In this document: positions 42,713 through 52,340 of the stretch, one piece after another
Position numbering within the stretch: position 1 is the first letter of the stretch
Layout of the letters: each line of letters starts with the position of its first letter
Source of the DNA: Rhodoblastus sp963704565
GTDB taxonomy: Bacteria; Pseudomonadota; Alphaproteobacteria; Rhizobiales; Beijerinckiaceae
DNA length: 64,000 bases
Direction: 5' to 3'
Assembly: GCA_963704565.1 (NCBI GenBank)
Contig: OY969917.1
Span: forward strand, 2,728,001-2,792,000
Position numbers and translations under genes: made by a program
The notes under the pieces: generated by a model
Seen by the model: the letters and a program-made list of their open reading frames with translations, nothing else
Database searches by the model: none
What the model was told of the DNA's origin: nothing

Positions 42713-43885
42713 ATGGCCAGCATTGCTCCCATGATTCCCGACCCCGGCTTTGGCGTTTACGTCCATTGGCCGTTCTGCCTGTCGAAGTGCCCCTATTGCG
42801 ACTTCAACAGCCATGTCCGGCGCGGCGGGATCGAGGAAGACCGCTATCTGGCCGCGATACGAACCGAGCTGAAGCAGCGGGCCGCCGTGACGCAGGGCCG
42901 AACCGTGCGCTCGATCTTTTTCGGCGGCGGCACGCCGTCGCTGATGGCCCCGGAGACGGTTGCGGGAATCATTGAAACCATCGGAAAGCTGTGGAAGCTC
43001 GACCCTAAGCCCGAGATCACGCTTGAGGCCAATCCGACCAGCGTCGAGGCGGGACGGTTCCGGGGCTATCGACAGGCGGGGGTCAACCGGGTTTCGCTCG
43101 GCGTGCAAGCGCTCAATGACGCCGATTTAAAACTGCTCGGCCGTCTGCATAATGTCGAGGAAGCCATGCGCGCCCTCGATATCGCCGCCGCGACTTTCGA
43201 GCGGACTTCTTTCGACCTGATCTACGCCCGACCGGGCCAGACCCCCAAGGCCTGGGCGCGGGAACTGACGGAAGCGCTCGCCCGGGCGCCGGAGCATCTG
43301 TCGCTTTACCAGCTCACCATCGAGCCCGACACGATGTTCGAGCAGCTTTACCGCGCCGGCAAACTGAAGGTTCCCAAAGCCGATGTCGCCCGCGACTTGT
43401 GGGACGTGACCCAGGAGCTGACCGAGAAAGCCGGCCTGCCCGCCTATGAAATCTCCAATCACGCACGTCCGGGACGTGAAAGCCGGCACAATCTTATTTA
43501 TTGGCGCTATGGCGAATATGTCGGCGTCGGGCCCGGCGCCCATGGGCGCATCGTCTCAGCCAAGGGCGGAAGGCGCGCGCAAGCCACCGAACCACATCCG
43601 GAAATGTGGCTCACCGTGGTCGAAAGCGAGGGAACCGGTCTGATCGAGGACGAGGCCCTTTCGCTGGAGGAGCAGGGCGACGAATTTCTGTTGATGGGCC
43701 TTCGCCTCACCGAAGGGATCGACCCCACGCGGTTTCAGGCGCTGACCGGAAAACGTTTCGAGGCCTCGCGCGTCGCCGATCTCATTGCCAACGGCATGGT
43801 CGAATATACCCGCCAGGGCCGGATTCGTGTGACCTCGGAAGGTTTCCCGGTGCTCGACGCGGTGGTTGCGGATCTCGCCGCATAG
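42713..43885 (+). CDS. hemW: Radical SAM family heme chaperone HemW
   Basis: 390 residues. Radical SAM cluster Cys22, Cys26 and Cys29 in FCLSKCPYCDFNSHVRR; IFFGGGTPSLMAPETV; EANPTSVEAGRFRGYRQAGVNRVSLGVQ split over the barrel; the C-terminal HemN-like domain (DEFLLMGLRLTEGID). The CPYCDF arrangement marks HemW, a heme chaperone, rather than coproporphyrinogen dehydrogenase. 53 nt after rdgB on the same strand; a common alphaproteobacterial order. Confidence 0.93.
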   Translation: MASIAPMIPDPGFGVYVHWPFCLSKCPYCDFNSHVRRGGIEEDRYLAAIRTELKQRAAVTQGRTVRSIFFGGGTPSLMAPETVAGIIETIGKLWKLDPKPEITLEANPTSVEAGRFRGYRQAGVNRVSLGVQALNDADLKLLGRLHNVEEAMRALDIAAATFERTSFDLIYARPGQTPKAWARELTEALARAPEHLSLYQLTIEPDTMFEQLYRAGKLKVPKADVARDLWDVTQELTEKAGLPAYEISNHARPGRESRHNLIYWRYGEYVGVGPGAHGRIVSAKGGRRAQATEPHPEMWLTVVESEGTGLIEDEALSLEEQGDEFLLMGLRLTEGIDPTRFQALTGKRFEASRVADLIANGMVEYTRQGRIRVTSEGFPVLDAVVADLAA

Positions 43886-43897
43886 AGATCTGGCCGC

Positions 43898-44659
43898 TTA
43901 ACTGCGCAGCCGATAGCCTGTCCTGAAAATCCAGACCACGACGACGACACAGGCGACCAGCATCGCCAGGGTCATGCTCAGACTGATCAAGGGTCGCACC
44001 GAGGCGAAATCATAGAAAGTCCAGCGGAAGCCGTCGATCAGATAGACGATCGGGTTGACCAAGGCGACCTTACGCCAGAACGGCGGCAGCATGTCGATCG
44101 AGTAAAAAGTCCCGCCCAGAAAGGTCAGCGGCGAGATCACCATCAGTGGAATGACCTGCAATTTCTCGAACCCATCCGCCCAAAGCCCGAGAATGAAGCC
44201 GAACATGGCGAAAGTGACCGAGATCAGCGCCAGGAAACCCAAGGCCCAAAATGGATGAACGAGGTCGAACGAGACAAACAGCTTGGCGGTGAGGAAAATG
44301 ATCGCGCCTAGTATCACCGATTTGGTCGCCGCCGCGCCGACGAAGCCGAGCAGAACCTCTAAAGCCGAAACGGGCGCGGACAGAATTTCGTAAATCGTGC
44401 CGGTAAAGCGCGGCAGATAGATGCCAAAGGAAGCGTTCGAGACGCTTTCCGTCAGCACGCTGAGCAAGATCAGACCCGGAACGATAAAGGCCCCATAGGT
44501 CACACCGTTGATCGGCTGCATGCGCGAGCCGATCGCTGAGCCGAAAACGACGAAATAAAGCGTCGTGGACAGCACCGGCGCGGCGATGCTCTGGAAAAGC
44601 GTGCGGCGGGAGCGCGCCAGCTCGAACAGGTAAATGGACCGGACAGCTTGAAAATTCAT
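43898..44659 (-). CDS. ABC transporter permease, ABC-2 type
   Basis: 253 residues with six hydrophobic helices. Recognisable ABC-2 features: LFELARSRRTLFQSIAAPVL near the N-terminus, YGAFIVPGLILLSVLTESV, FTGTIYEILSAPVSALEVLLG, and PLTFLGGTFYSIDMLPPFW before the last helices. It resembles YadH/NodJ-type exporters of lipids, glycans or drugs. ATG 44659 overlaps the ATPase stop (ATGA), so the two form a coupled operon. The substrate is unknown. Confidence 0.9.
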   Translation of the reverse strand: MNFQAVRSIYLFELARSRRTLFQSIAAPVLSTTLYFVVFGSAIGSRMQPINGVTYGAFIVPGLILLSVLTESVSNASFGIYLPRFTGTIYEILSAPVSALEVLLGFVGAAATKSVILGAIIFLTAKLFVSFDLVHPFWALGFLALISVTFAMFGFILGLWADGFEKLQVIPLMVISPLTFLGGTFYSIDMLPPFWRKVALVNPIVYLIDGFRWTFYDFASVRPLISLSMTLAMLVACVVVVVWIFRTGYRLRS

Positions 44660-45588
44660 CGGTTTTTGCCCACGAGATCGATGAAAATATCCTCAAGCGA
44701 GGATTGGCTCGACTGGACTGAAGAAAAATCGATGTCGCGCGCGACCAGAGCCTTGAGCAAACGCGCCAGGCTGTCGTCGCGCGCCTCGCTCTCGCCGGCC
44801 TGGGTGAAGGCGAAACTCATCCCATCCGGCGAAAGCGTCAGCGGCCAGTCGCAAAGGCCGTCCGGGATGTTGTAGAGTTTCTTCGTCAAGGCGATGCGGA
44901 CGCGGGTCTGCCCGAGGCGGCGCATCAAGGCGTGCTTTTCCTCGACGAGGATGACATCGCCCTTGTCGATCACCGCGATCCGGTCGGCCATATCCTCGGC
45001 CTCTTCAATATAATGAGTCGTCAGGATGATGGTGACGCCGCTTTGGCGCAAATTGCGCACCATCGCCCACATGTCGCGGCGTAATTCGACGTCCACGCCC
45101 GCCGTCGGCTCATCGAGAAACAGGATTTCTGGCTCATGGGCGAGGGCCTTGGCGATCAGCACGCGCCTTTTCATGCCGCCGGACAAGGCGCGAATGGCTA
45201 AATCCTTCCTGTCCCACAGGGACAAGGACCGCAGCACTTTTTCCAGATGTGCGGGATCGGGCGTTTTGCCAAACAGTCCGCGCGAAAAAATGACCGTGTT
45301 CCAAACCGTTTCAAAAACATTCACCGACAGTTCTTGCGGGACAAGGCCGATTTTTTTCCGCGCGGCGCGGTAATTTTTCGAGATATCGAAACCATCCACC
45401 GTCACTTCGCCGGAACTGGCGCGGACCAGGCCGCAAACGATCCCGATCAGGGTGGTCTTGCCGGCGCCGTTCGGTCCGAGCAGAGCGAAAATCTCGCCAC
45501 GGCTTATGGCTAGATCGACGCCTTTCAGGGCGACGAAGCCATTGTCATAAGTTTTCGTCAGCTTTTGGATTGACAGAACCGGATCCAA
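44656..45588 (-). CDS. ABC transporter ATP-binding protein
   Basis: 310 residues from the TTG at 45588, preceded by AAAGGAGG at 10-nt spacing. Walker A GPNGAGKTTLIG, Q-loop KIGLVPQELSV, signature LSGGMKRRVLIAKAL, Walker B ILFLDEPTAGVDVE, and H-loop TTHYIEEAEDMADRI are intact. The C-terminal 90 residues resemble DrrA/YadG-type exporters. Alternative in-frame starts are ATG 45627 and TTG 45660. Pairs with the overlapping ABC-2 permease. Confidence 0.92.
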   Translation of the reverse strand: MDPVLSIQKLTKTYDNGFVALKGVDLAISRGEIFALLGPNGAGKTTLIGIVCGLVRASSGEVTVDGFDISKNYRAARKKIGLVPQELSVNVFETVWNTVIFSRGLFGKTPDPAHLEKVLRSLSLWDRKDLAIRALSGGMKRRVLIAKALAHEPEILFLDEPTAGVDVELRRDMWAMVRNLRQSGVTIILTTHYIEEAEDMADRIAVIDKGDVILVEEKHALMRRLGQTRVRIALTKKLYNIPDGLCDWPLTLSPDGMSFAFTQAGESEARDDSLARLLKALVARDIDFSSVQSSQSSLEDIFIDLVGKNR

Positions 45589-45664
45589 GCGCGTCGCGCC
45601 TCCTTTGCCTGCGGAACCTTGTGGCATGAAAGCGGGAACGCGCCAATTGCCGCGAGGCAAGGCG

Positions 45665-46831
45665 CTATTTGCCGTGGTAGGAGATTCGATAAAGCGCGCC
45701 TTCCTGGTCGTCGGACACGATCAGCGAACCATCCGGCAATTCGGCGAGCGCGACGGGGCGGCCGAGATAAGGCGTTTCGCCTCGGTTCCAGCCTTCGGCG
45801 AAAGGAATTTCCGCGCCCGGCTTGCCGTCGTGGAAGGGCAAAAAAATCACCCGCGCGCCGATCGGAACGCTGCGGTTCCAGGAGCCGTGCTGGGCGATGA
45901 AGATTCCGCGCCATTGCTCGGGAAAGGTCGTTCCGCGATAGAAGATCATGCCGAGATCGGCGGCGTGGGCGTCAAGTTCGCGTTCAGGGAAGACGACGCC
46001 GGCGGGCGGCGAATCGCTCGCCCACGATTTTGTCCGCACATGGCCGCCGCCATACCAGGGGAAACCGAAATTCAGCCCCATGCGCGGCGCCTTGTTCAGC
46101 TCCTCGGGCGGAATGTCGTCGCCCATGCCGTCGACCTGATTGTCGGTGAACCAAAGGTTCTCCGTTCCCGGCTCGAAATCCATGCCGACGCTGTTGCGGA
46201 TTCCGCTGGCGAAAATTTCACGGTTTCCGCCGTCGCGTTCGAATCTCAGAATTCCCCCCATGCCCCATTGCGCGAACAAGGTCTGCTGCGCCGGAGTCGG
46301 GACATTGGTCGGCTGGCCGACCGCGACATAGAGCTTGCCGTCAGGACCGATCCGGCAGACCCGCATGCCGTGCCCGCGGCTTTGTTCATCGGCAGGGATC
46401 AGCCTGCCAGGTGGAACGATCACTTGCGGATGATCCTCGTCCCAGCCGCCCGGACGCGGCGCAAAACGCAGGATGCGGTCGAATGTGGCGATGAAAAGCG
46501 CGCCGTCCGGGGCGAAACAAGGGCCGGTGGGCAGGATGAATTTTTAAATCGGCGCGAAGGTTGTGACGCCGCGGGCTTTGTCTGAACCGAGTTCCACACG
46601 AAAAACCTTGTCGGATGAGGATCCGACAATGAGGGTTTTGCCATCCGGAGAAAGGGCAAGGCCGCGCGCATTGGGAACGAGGCCGTAAAGCGAAATCTCA
46701 AAGCCCGGCGGCAGCCGGATTTGGGCGAGAACCGCGCGCAAATTGGCGGCGTGATCCGCCCGCGCCCGGATCGCAATGAACGACGCGACGCCAGCCGCCA
46801 AAACCAGGAGAAGCCAAACCGCCCGCCTCAT
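45665..46831 (-). pseudogene. PQQ-dependent sugar (sorbosone) dehydrogenase-like gene with in-frame TAA
   Basis: One reading frame spans the whole region. Residues 1-95 comprise a signal/anchor (MRRAVWLLLVLAAGVASF) and the start of the propeller (LPPGFEISLYGLVPNARGLA). Then TAA at 46546-46544 interrupts, and the same frame continues as KFILPTGPCFAPDGALFIAT through GKLYVAVGQPTNVP, GIRNSVGMDFEP, LWFTDNQVDGMGDDIPPEE, LNFGFPWYGGG and FIAQHGSWNRS to the end. Everything beyond the stop is well conserved, and no indel is needed. So this is a recent nonsense mutation or a base-call error; functional readthrough is less likely. The intact product would be about 388 residues, exported, oxidising a sugar or aldose with PQQ. 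Confidence 0.85.
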
Positions 46832-46898
46832 CGACCCGCCCTCGCAAAACCCAATTTAATTTGGTGCGTCTCGCCGAATTTGTCGAGCGCGGCGGAGC

Positions 46899-48017
46899 TC
46901 ACACCCGCATCGGCATCAGGACGAAAAGCGCGCTCGCGCCGTCGCGATCCTGGATAATCGTCGGCGAGCCGGAATCGTTCATCTTGAACAGGGTCGTGTC
47001 GCTGTCGAGCTGGCCGGCGATCTCGATCAGATAACGGGCGTTGAACCCGATTTCGATCGGTTCGCCGTCATAATCGACTTCCAGCTCCTCGATCGCCGAA
47101 CCGGAATCGGGATTGGTGACCGAGAGTACGAGTTTGCCGGCGCTGATCGCCATTTTGACCGCGCGCCCGCGTTCCGACGAGATGGTCGAGACACGGTCCA
47201 CCGCTTCCGAAAAGTCTTTGCGCTCGACGGTGACATATTTGTCGTTCTGGGTCGGTATGACGCGCGCGTAATCCGGAAAGGAGCCGTCGATCAGCTTGGA
47301 AGTCAGCACCACCGAGCCCAAAGTGAAACGGATTTTCGCCGGCGAGAGTTCGATCGTGATTTCGGCTTCCGGGTCTTCTATCAGCTTTTGTACTTCGGCG
47401 ACGGCCTTGCGCGGCACGATCACTCCCGGCATGCCGGCGGCGCCCGCCGGAGCCGGCGTTTCGAGCCGCGCCAGCCGATGGCCGTCCGTCGCGACCGCGC
47501 GCAACAGCGCCTTTCCATCGACCTCCGTCACGTGCAGGTAGACGCCGTTCAGATAATAGCGCGTCTCCTCATTCGAAATCGCGAACTGGGTCTTGTCGAG
47601 CAGGCGTTTCAACTCGCCGGCGCCGAGCTTGAAACTATGCGCCATTTCGCCTGCGGCAAGATCGGGGAAGTCGCTTTCGGGCAGCGCCTGAAGACTGAAG
47701 CGCGAGCGGCCCGACCGCAATTGCAATTGTCCATCGTCCGTGTCGGATTCGAGCGACACCTGGGCGCCGTCCGGCAATTTGCGCACGATTTCGTAAAGCG
47801 TATGCGCCGGCAAAGTCGTGGCGCCCGGTTGTCCGACATCGGCGGGCGTCGTCTCGGTCACTTCGAGATCGAGGTCGGTCGCCTTGAGCTGCAGACCGCC
47901 GCCGCTGGCGCTCAGCAGAACGTTGGAGAGGATCGGAATGGTCGTCCGTCGCTCGACGACGCGATGGACATGACCGAGCGATTTCAGGAGAGCCGTTCGC
48001 TCAAGCGTGACTTTCAT
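46899..48017 (-). CDS. dnaN: DNA polymerase III subunit beta (sliding clamp)
   Basis: 372 residues forming three clamp domains. N-terminus MKVTLERTALLKSLGHVHRV, VVERRTTIPILSNVLL, then LNGVYLHVTEVDGKALLRAVATDGHRLA, FPDYARVIPTQNDKYVTVER, and the C-terminal ALFVLMPMRV (hydrophobic-pocket end MPMR). Full length. Not linked to dnaA or recF here; dnaA-dnaN separation is common in alphaproteobacteria. Divergent from the PBP1A gene across 204 nt. Confidence 0.97.
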   Translation of the reverse strand: MKVTLERTALLKSLGHVHRVVERRTTIPILSNVLLSASGGGLQLKATDLDLEVTETTPADVGQPGATTLPAHTLYEIVRKLPDGAQVSLESDTDDGQLQLRSGRSRFSLQALPESDFPDLAAGEMAHSFKLGAGELKRLLDKTQFAISNEETRYYLNGVYLHVTEVDGKALLRAVATDGHRLARLETPAPAGAAGMPGVIVPRKAVAEVQKLIEDPEAEITIELSPAKIRFTLGSVVLTSKLIDGSFPDYARVIPTQNDKYVTVERKDFSEAVDRVSTISSERGRAVKMAISAGKLVLSVTNPDSGSAIEELEVDYDGEPIEIGFNARYLIEIAGQLDSDTTLFKMNDSGSPTIIQDRDGASALFVLMPMRV

Positions 48018-48221
48018 GGGGCGGCGTTCCAGATTGCAAACCTGCCTTTAGCGGGGGCGCAACTTTGCCGCGCCTTGACCGGCAAAGCAAGCGCCACGCC
48101 GGAATTTCCGGCGCCTGGGCGCGGCCAATAAGCTTAACTGGCCCTTAAACCGCCCGATTTATTCTTTCTATCGCGGCAGCGACAATCCACGGCCGTCGTC
48201 AGAAAAGGCGGATCGCGAAGC

Positions 48222-50432
48222 ATGGCGCGGAAAAAGGCGCAAAAAGAGCGCATCGAGCCCACATTTTCCGACGAGGACGACGACCATGCGCCGGCGGTCG
48301 TCGCGGAGCGTCGCGCGTCACGACGTGCTCGCGACGATGCGCGGGACGGCCAAAAGCCGTCGCGCCGCAAGGAGCAAAAAAAGCGGCGTCGCTCGCTCCT
48401 GGGCGCCCTCTTTTATTGGGGCCTGGTGCTGACCACCTGGGGGATGATCGGCGCTGGCGGATTGATCGTCTATTATGGCGCGCAATTGCCGCATATCGAT
48501 AATCTGGCGATCCCCAAGCGTCCGCCCAATATCGCCATTCTCGGCGCCGACGGAAGCCTGCTCGCGAACCGCGGCGACACCGGCGGCGCGGCGATCCGCC
48601 TGGAGGAGTTGCCGCCCTATCTGCCACGCGCCTTCATCGCCATCGAGGATCGGCGGTTTTACAGCCATTGGGGCATCGATCCGATCGGGGTTCTCCGCGC
48701 TTTGGTCAATGATGCGTTCGGGCGCCGTGGCGTGCAGGGCGGCTCGACCCTGACCCAGCAATTGGCGAAAAACCTCTTTTTGAGTCAGGAGCGCACGCTC
48801 TCGCGCAAGATTCAGGAAGCGATCCTGGCTGTTTGGCTGGAGCGAAAATATTCCAAGGACCGGATTCTCGAACTTTACCTGAACCGGGTCTATTTCGGTT
48901 CCGGGGCTTATGGGGTGGATGGGGCGGCCGAGAAATATTTCGGCCATCCGGCCAAGGACGCAACCCTGCCCGAGGCCGCCATGCTCGCGGGGCTGATGAA
49001 GGCGCCGAGCCGGCTCGCGCCAAACCATAATCCGCAGGCGGCGATCGACCGCGCCGGCGAAGTGATCACCGCGATGGCGCAGGCCGGCTTCATCACCGAA
49101 AGCGAGGCCCAGAACGCTCTGGCCCATCCCGCCCATGCGGTGCGCGGGCGCGACAGTTCGTCTGTCAATTACGCCGCCGATTATGTGATGGACGTGCTCG
49201 ACGACACGATCGGGGCGATCAACGAGGACATTGTCGTCACTTCAACCATCAATCCCGATATGCAGAGGGCGGCCGAGCGCGCCCTCGACGGCGTGCTGAA
49301 CAAGGAGGGCGCCAAATATCGCGCTTCGCAAGGCGCGCTCGTTTCGATGGATCCCACCGGGGCGATCCGCGCTTTGGTCGGCGGTCGCGATTACGAGGAC
49401 AGCCAGTTCGACCGCGCCATCGCCGCCCATCGCCAGCCCGGCTCCGCCTTCAAGCCCTTCGTCTATCTCACCGCGCTCGAGCGCGGCTTGACGCCCGATA
49501 CGGTGCGCGAAGACGCCCCGATCAATATCAACGGCTGGCAGCCGGAAAACGCCAGCCACCGCTATATGGGTCAGGTCAATCTCACCACGGCGCTGGCCAT
49601 GTCGCTCAACACCGTGGCGGTGCGGCTCGGCCTCGAAGTCGGACCACGCGCCATCATCCAGACCGCGCACCGGCTCGGAATCGCATCCGACCTTCAGTCC
49701 AACGCCTCGATCGCGCTCGGCACCTCGGAAGTGACGCCGCTCGAACTCGTCACCGGCTATGCGCCCTTCGCCAATGGCGGCATCGGCGTCCAGGCCCACA
49801 TCATTTCCAGAGTGCGCACGGCCGACGGCAAATTGCTTTACGCGCGCAAGGGATCGAGCAATGGGCGGGTGATCGATCCGACCTATGTCGCAATGATGAA
49901 CTCGATGCTGGAGCAGACCCTGATCATCGGCACCGCGAAACGAGCCGACCTTCCCGGCTGGCAGGCCGCCGGCAAGACGGGAACCAGTCAGGATTATCGC
50001 GACGCCTGGTTCGTCGGCTACACCAGCCAGCTTGTCACTGGAGTCTGGATCGGCAACGACAATTCTTCGCCGACCAATAGGGCCTCGGGCGCCAATCTGC
50101 CGGTCGAAATCTGGTCGCATTATATGCGCGACGCGCTGAAGGGCATGGTGGCAGCCGGCCTGCCGACCGGCGGATGGCGCAGCGAAAGTCTGTTGGGGTC
50201 GGGGCCGGCGGCCTCGCTCTGGCCTTTCTCGCCCGGAGCGCCGAACCCGGCGCCGCGGCAAATGCCCCATATGGACACCAGTAACCCCTCGGCGCCGATC
50301 CTCGCCAACGGCGCCGGTTCTGGCGCGCCGATACCGCCTGAAGATATCCCGGCCGGGCCGGGGGGACGCCGGCGCCCATCCGCTTCCGACAACCGCAATA
50401 TCTTCCAGAAATTGTTCGGCGCATTCAATTAG
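48222..50432 (+). CDS. mrcA: Penicillin-binding protein 1A (class A)
   Basis: 736-residue bifunctional peptidoglycan synthase. A charged cytoplasmic tail (1-57) precedes one TM (about 60-85). The GT51 domain has Glu142 in AIEDRRFYSHWGID and GGSTLTQQLAKNLFLSQERT. The transpeptidase has Ser408/Lys411 (PGSAFKPF), Ser461-x-Asn463 (AMSLNTVAV) and Lys585-Thr-Gly (AAGKTGTSQ). A Pro/Gly-rich C-terminal tail follows. All catalytic residues are present. The sequence is most like the PBP1A-family members that lack the long OB-fold insertion. Confidence 0.95.
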   Translation: MARKKAQKERIEPTFSDEDDDHAPAVVAERRASRRARDDARDGQKPSRRKEQKKRRRSLLGALFYWGLVLTTWGMIGAGGLIVYYGAQLPHIDNLAIPKRPPNIAILGADGSLLANRGDTGGAAIRLEELPPYLPRAFIAIEDRRFYSHWGIDPIGVLRALVNDAFGRRGVQGGSTLTQQLAKNLFLSQERTLSRKIQEAILAVWLERKYSKDRILELYLNRVYFGSGAYGVDGAAEKYFGHPAKDATLPEAAMLAGLMKAPSRLAPNHNPQAAIDRAGEVITAMAQAGFITESEAQNALAHPAHAVRGRDSSSVNYAADYVMDVLDDTIGAINEDIVVTSTINPDMQRAAERALDGVLNKEGAKYRASQGALVSMDPTGAIRALVGGRDYEDSQFDRAIAAHRQPGSAFKPFVYLTALERGLTPDTVREDAPININGWQPENASHRYMGQVNLTTALAMSLNTVAVRLGLEVGPRAIIQTAHRLGIASDLQSNASIALGTSEVTPLELVTGYAPFANGGIGVQAHIISRVRTADGKLLYARKGSSNGRVIDPTYVAMMNSMLEQTLIIGTAKRADLPGWQAAGKTGTSQDYRDAWFVGYTSQLVTGVWIGNDNSSPTNRASGANLPVEIWSHYMRDALKGMVAAGLPTGGWRSESLLGSGPAASLWPFSPGAPNPAPRQMPHMDTSNPSAPILANGAGSGAPIPPEDIPAGPGGRRRPSASDNRNIFQKLFGAFN

Positions 50433-50514
50433 CTGCGTAAAATGGCCTCGGGCGGCTTTTCACGAAAACGCCGTGAAATTACGCGATCATTGCAGCGATT
50501 TAAGAAGGTGTAGG

Positions 50515-50859
50515 ATGCGGCGTTTTTTGATGGTCGGAACTGGGACGCTTGCCATAGGGCTGGGATGGTTCGGGCCGGCGGCGGCAAGCGTCAGCACGAT
50601 CAGAATGGCGGGTGGACAATCCTATTGGGAGGGGCCGCCGGGGCCGATCGCCGACCCCTACTGGACCTCCGGCCAGTACAAATATGATCCCAATGCCTAT
50701 ATGGAACGCAGCCGTTGGGATCCAGAATATCATCCCATGACGGTGATCGGCCCACATGCCGGCAAGGAGAATTGCGTCTTCCGCCGCAGGGTCCAAATCA
50801 GCGATTGGGATTATCGGCATCCGATCTTGCGCGTCTGCCGCACGCCGCCCAAGGATTGA
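50515..50859 (+). CDS. Small exported hypothetical protein
   Basis: 114 residues. A signal peptide (MRRFLMVGTGTLAIGLGWFG then PAAAS) is followed by a Tyr/Trp/Pro-rich mature region (YWEGPPGPIADPYWTSGQYK) and two Cys (ENCVFRRRVQ, LRVCRTPP) that could form a disulfide. ATG 50515 follows AGAAGG. No family recognised. It sits 82 nt downstream of mrcA and could share its transcript, but a periplasmic role linked to the wall is a guess. Confidence 0.65.
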   Translation: MRRFLMVGTGTLAIGLGWFGPAAASVSTIRMAGGQSYWEGPPGPIADPYWTSGQYKYDPNAYMERSRWDPEYHPMTVIGPHAGKENCVFRRRVQISDWDYRHPILRVCRTPPKD

Positions 50860-50865
50860 CCGGCG

Positions 50866-52194
50866 TCAGAGCGCCTCCAGAAAACGCACCGGCTTGCCTG
50901 TGGAGGGCGTCGTCAGCTCGCCTTCCCACATCACCCGGGCGCCGCGCACAAAAGTCCCGACCGGCCAGCCGGCGACGTTCTTGCCGTGATAGGGCGTCCA
51001 ACCGCAGCGCGAGGCGATCCAGGCGTCGGTGATGGTTTCCCGCCTTTTGAGATCGACCACGGTGAGATCGGCGTCATAGCCGACAGCGACCCGGCCCTTG
51101 CGGGCGATCTGGAACAGGCGGGCGGGGCCGGCGCTGGTCAGGTCGACGAATCGTTGCAAGGTCAGGCGACCGGCGGCGACGTGGTCGAGCATGATCGGCA
51201 CGAGAGTCTGGACCCCGGTCATGCCCGAGGGACTTTCGGGATAGGGTTTGGCCTTTTCTTCCAGCGTATGCGGCGCGTGGTCGGAGCCGAGCACATCGAC
51301 CACGCCCTGTTCGAGGCCGCGCCAGATTCTTTCGCGATGGCTTTTGTCGCGCACAGGGGGGTTCATCTGGATTTTGGTTCCGAGCGTCGCGTAATCGTCA
51401 GCCGACAAAGTCAGATGATGGGGCGTGGCTTCGACGCTGGCGACATCTTTGTGCTGGCTCAAGAATTCGATCTCTTCGCCGGTCGAGACATGCAGCACAT
51501 GGATGCGCGCCCGCTCGCGCCGCGCGATGGCGACCAGCCGGCGGGTGCAGTTCAGCGCGGTCTCGACGTCGCGCCAGACCGGATGCGACGAAGGATCGCC
51601 AGCCACACGAACATGTTTGCGGTCATTGAGCCGATATTCGTCCTCGCTGTGAAAGGCGGCGCGGCGCCGCGCATGGCGCAGGATTTCGGCCACTCCTTCG
51701 TCGTCCTCGACCAGCAGCGAACCGGTCGACGAGCCCATGAAGATTTTCATCCCCGCCGCGCCGGGCAGGCGTTCGAGTTCGGCGACATGTTGGGCGTTTT
51801 CATGGGTGCCGCCGACCCAGAAGGCGAAATCGCAATGCATCCGCGCGGTCCCACGCGCCACCTTGTCGGCCACGGCTTCGGGCGTGGTCGTCAGCGGATT
51901 GGTGTTGGGCATTTCGAACACCGCAGTGACCCCGCCGAGCGCGGCGGCGCGCGAACCTGTTTCGAGGTCTTCCTTGTGCGTCGGACCGGGCTCGCGGAAA
52001 TGCACCTGGCTGTCGATCACTCCGGGCAGAATATGGAGGCCGCAGCAATCGACGGTCTCGCCAGCGCTCGCCTGGGACAAGTCGCCAATCGCCGCGATGG
52101 TCTCGCCAATAATCCCCAGGTCGCGGGGCGCGACGCCGTCCTGGTTGATGAGCACGCCGCCGCGCAAGATGAGATCGAAGACGGGCTGCGGCAT
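50866..52194 (-). CDS. pyrC: Dihydroorotase-like amidohydrolase (PyrC family, Gln variant)
   Basis: 442 residues. TIM-barrel amidohydrolase related to class I dihydroorotase, which cyclises carbamoyl aspartate in pyrimidine synthesis. The first metal motif reads VIDSQVHFREPG: the usual D-x-H-x-H has Gln63 in place of the first His. Downstream ligands look intact: carboxylated Lys in GAAGMKIFMGSS, IHVLHVSTGEE, and the Asp in VVDVLGSDHAPHT. The Gln variant occurs in alphaproteobacterial PyrC homologues and may be a second, differently metallated dihydroorotase or an isofunctional enzyme. It is not next to pyrB here. Confidence 0.83.
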   Translation of the reverse strand: MPQPVFDLILRGGVLINQDGVAPRDLGIIGETIAAIGDLSQASAGETVDCCGLHILPGVIDSQVHFREPGPTHKEDLETGSRAAALGGVTAVFEMPNTNPLTTTPEAVADKVARGTARMHCDFAFWVGGTHENAQHVAELERLPGAAGMKIFMGSSTGSLLVEDDEGVAEILRHARRRAAFHSEDEYRLNDRKHVRVAGDPSSHPVWRDVETALNCTRRLVAIARRERARIHVLHVSTGEEIEFLSQHKDVASVEATPHHLTLSADDYATLGTKIQMNPPVRDKSHRERIWRGLEQGVVDVLGSDHAPHTLEEKAKPYPESPSGMTGVQTLVPIMLDHVAAGRLTLQRFVDLTSAGPARLFQIARKGRVAVGYDADLTVVDLKRRETITDAWIASRCGWTPYHGKNVAGWPVGTFVRGARVMWEGELTTPSTGKPVRFLEAL

Positions 52195-52340
52195 GGAGCC
52201 TCCAAAAATTTCGCGCCGTGCAAACCAAAGCAGCCGTCAGCGCGTTCGAATTAGACCTTATCTGATATTATATCGCGCTCACGCCTTTGGACAGGCCGGC
52301 GGCGCGCGCTTGTCCTGCCATGACAGAAATGGGGAAAACG

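Noticed and set aside
46544..46546. Stop-codon recoding to explain the TAA in the sorbosone dehydrogenase
   Set aside because: TAA is the least readable stop, no recoding element is visible, and selenocysteine or pyrrolysine would need TGA or TAG.
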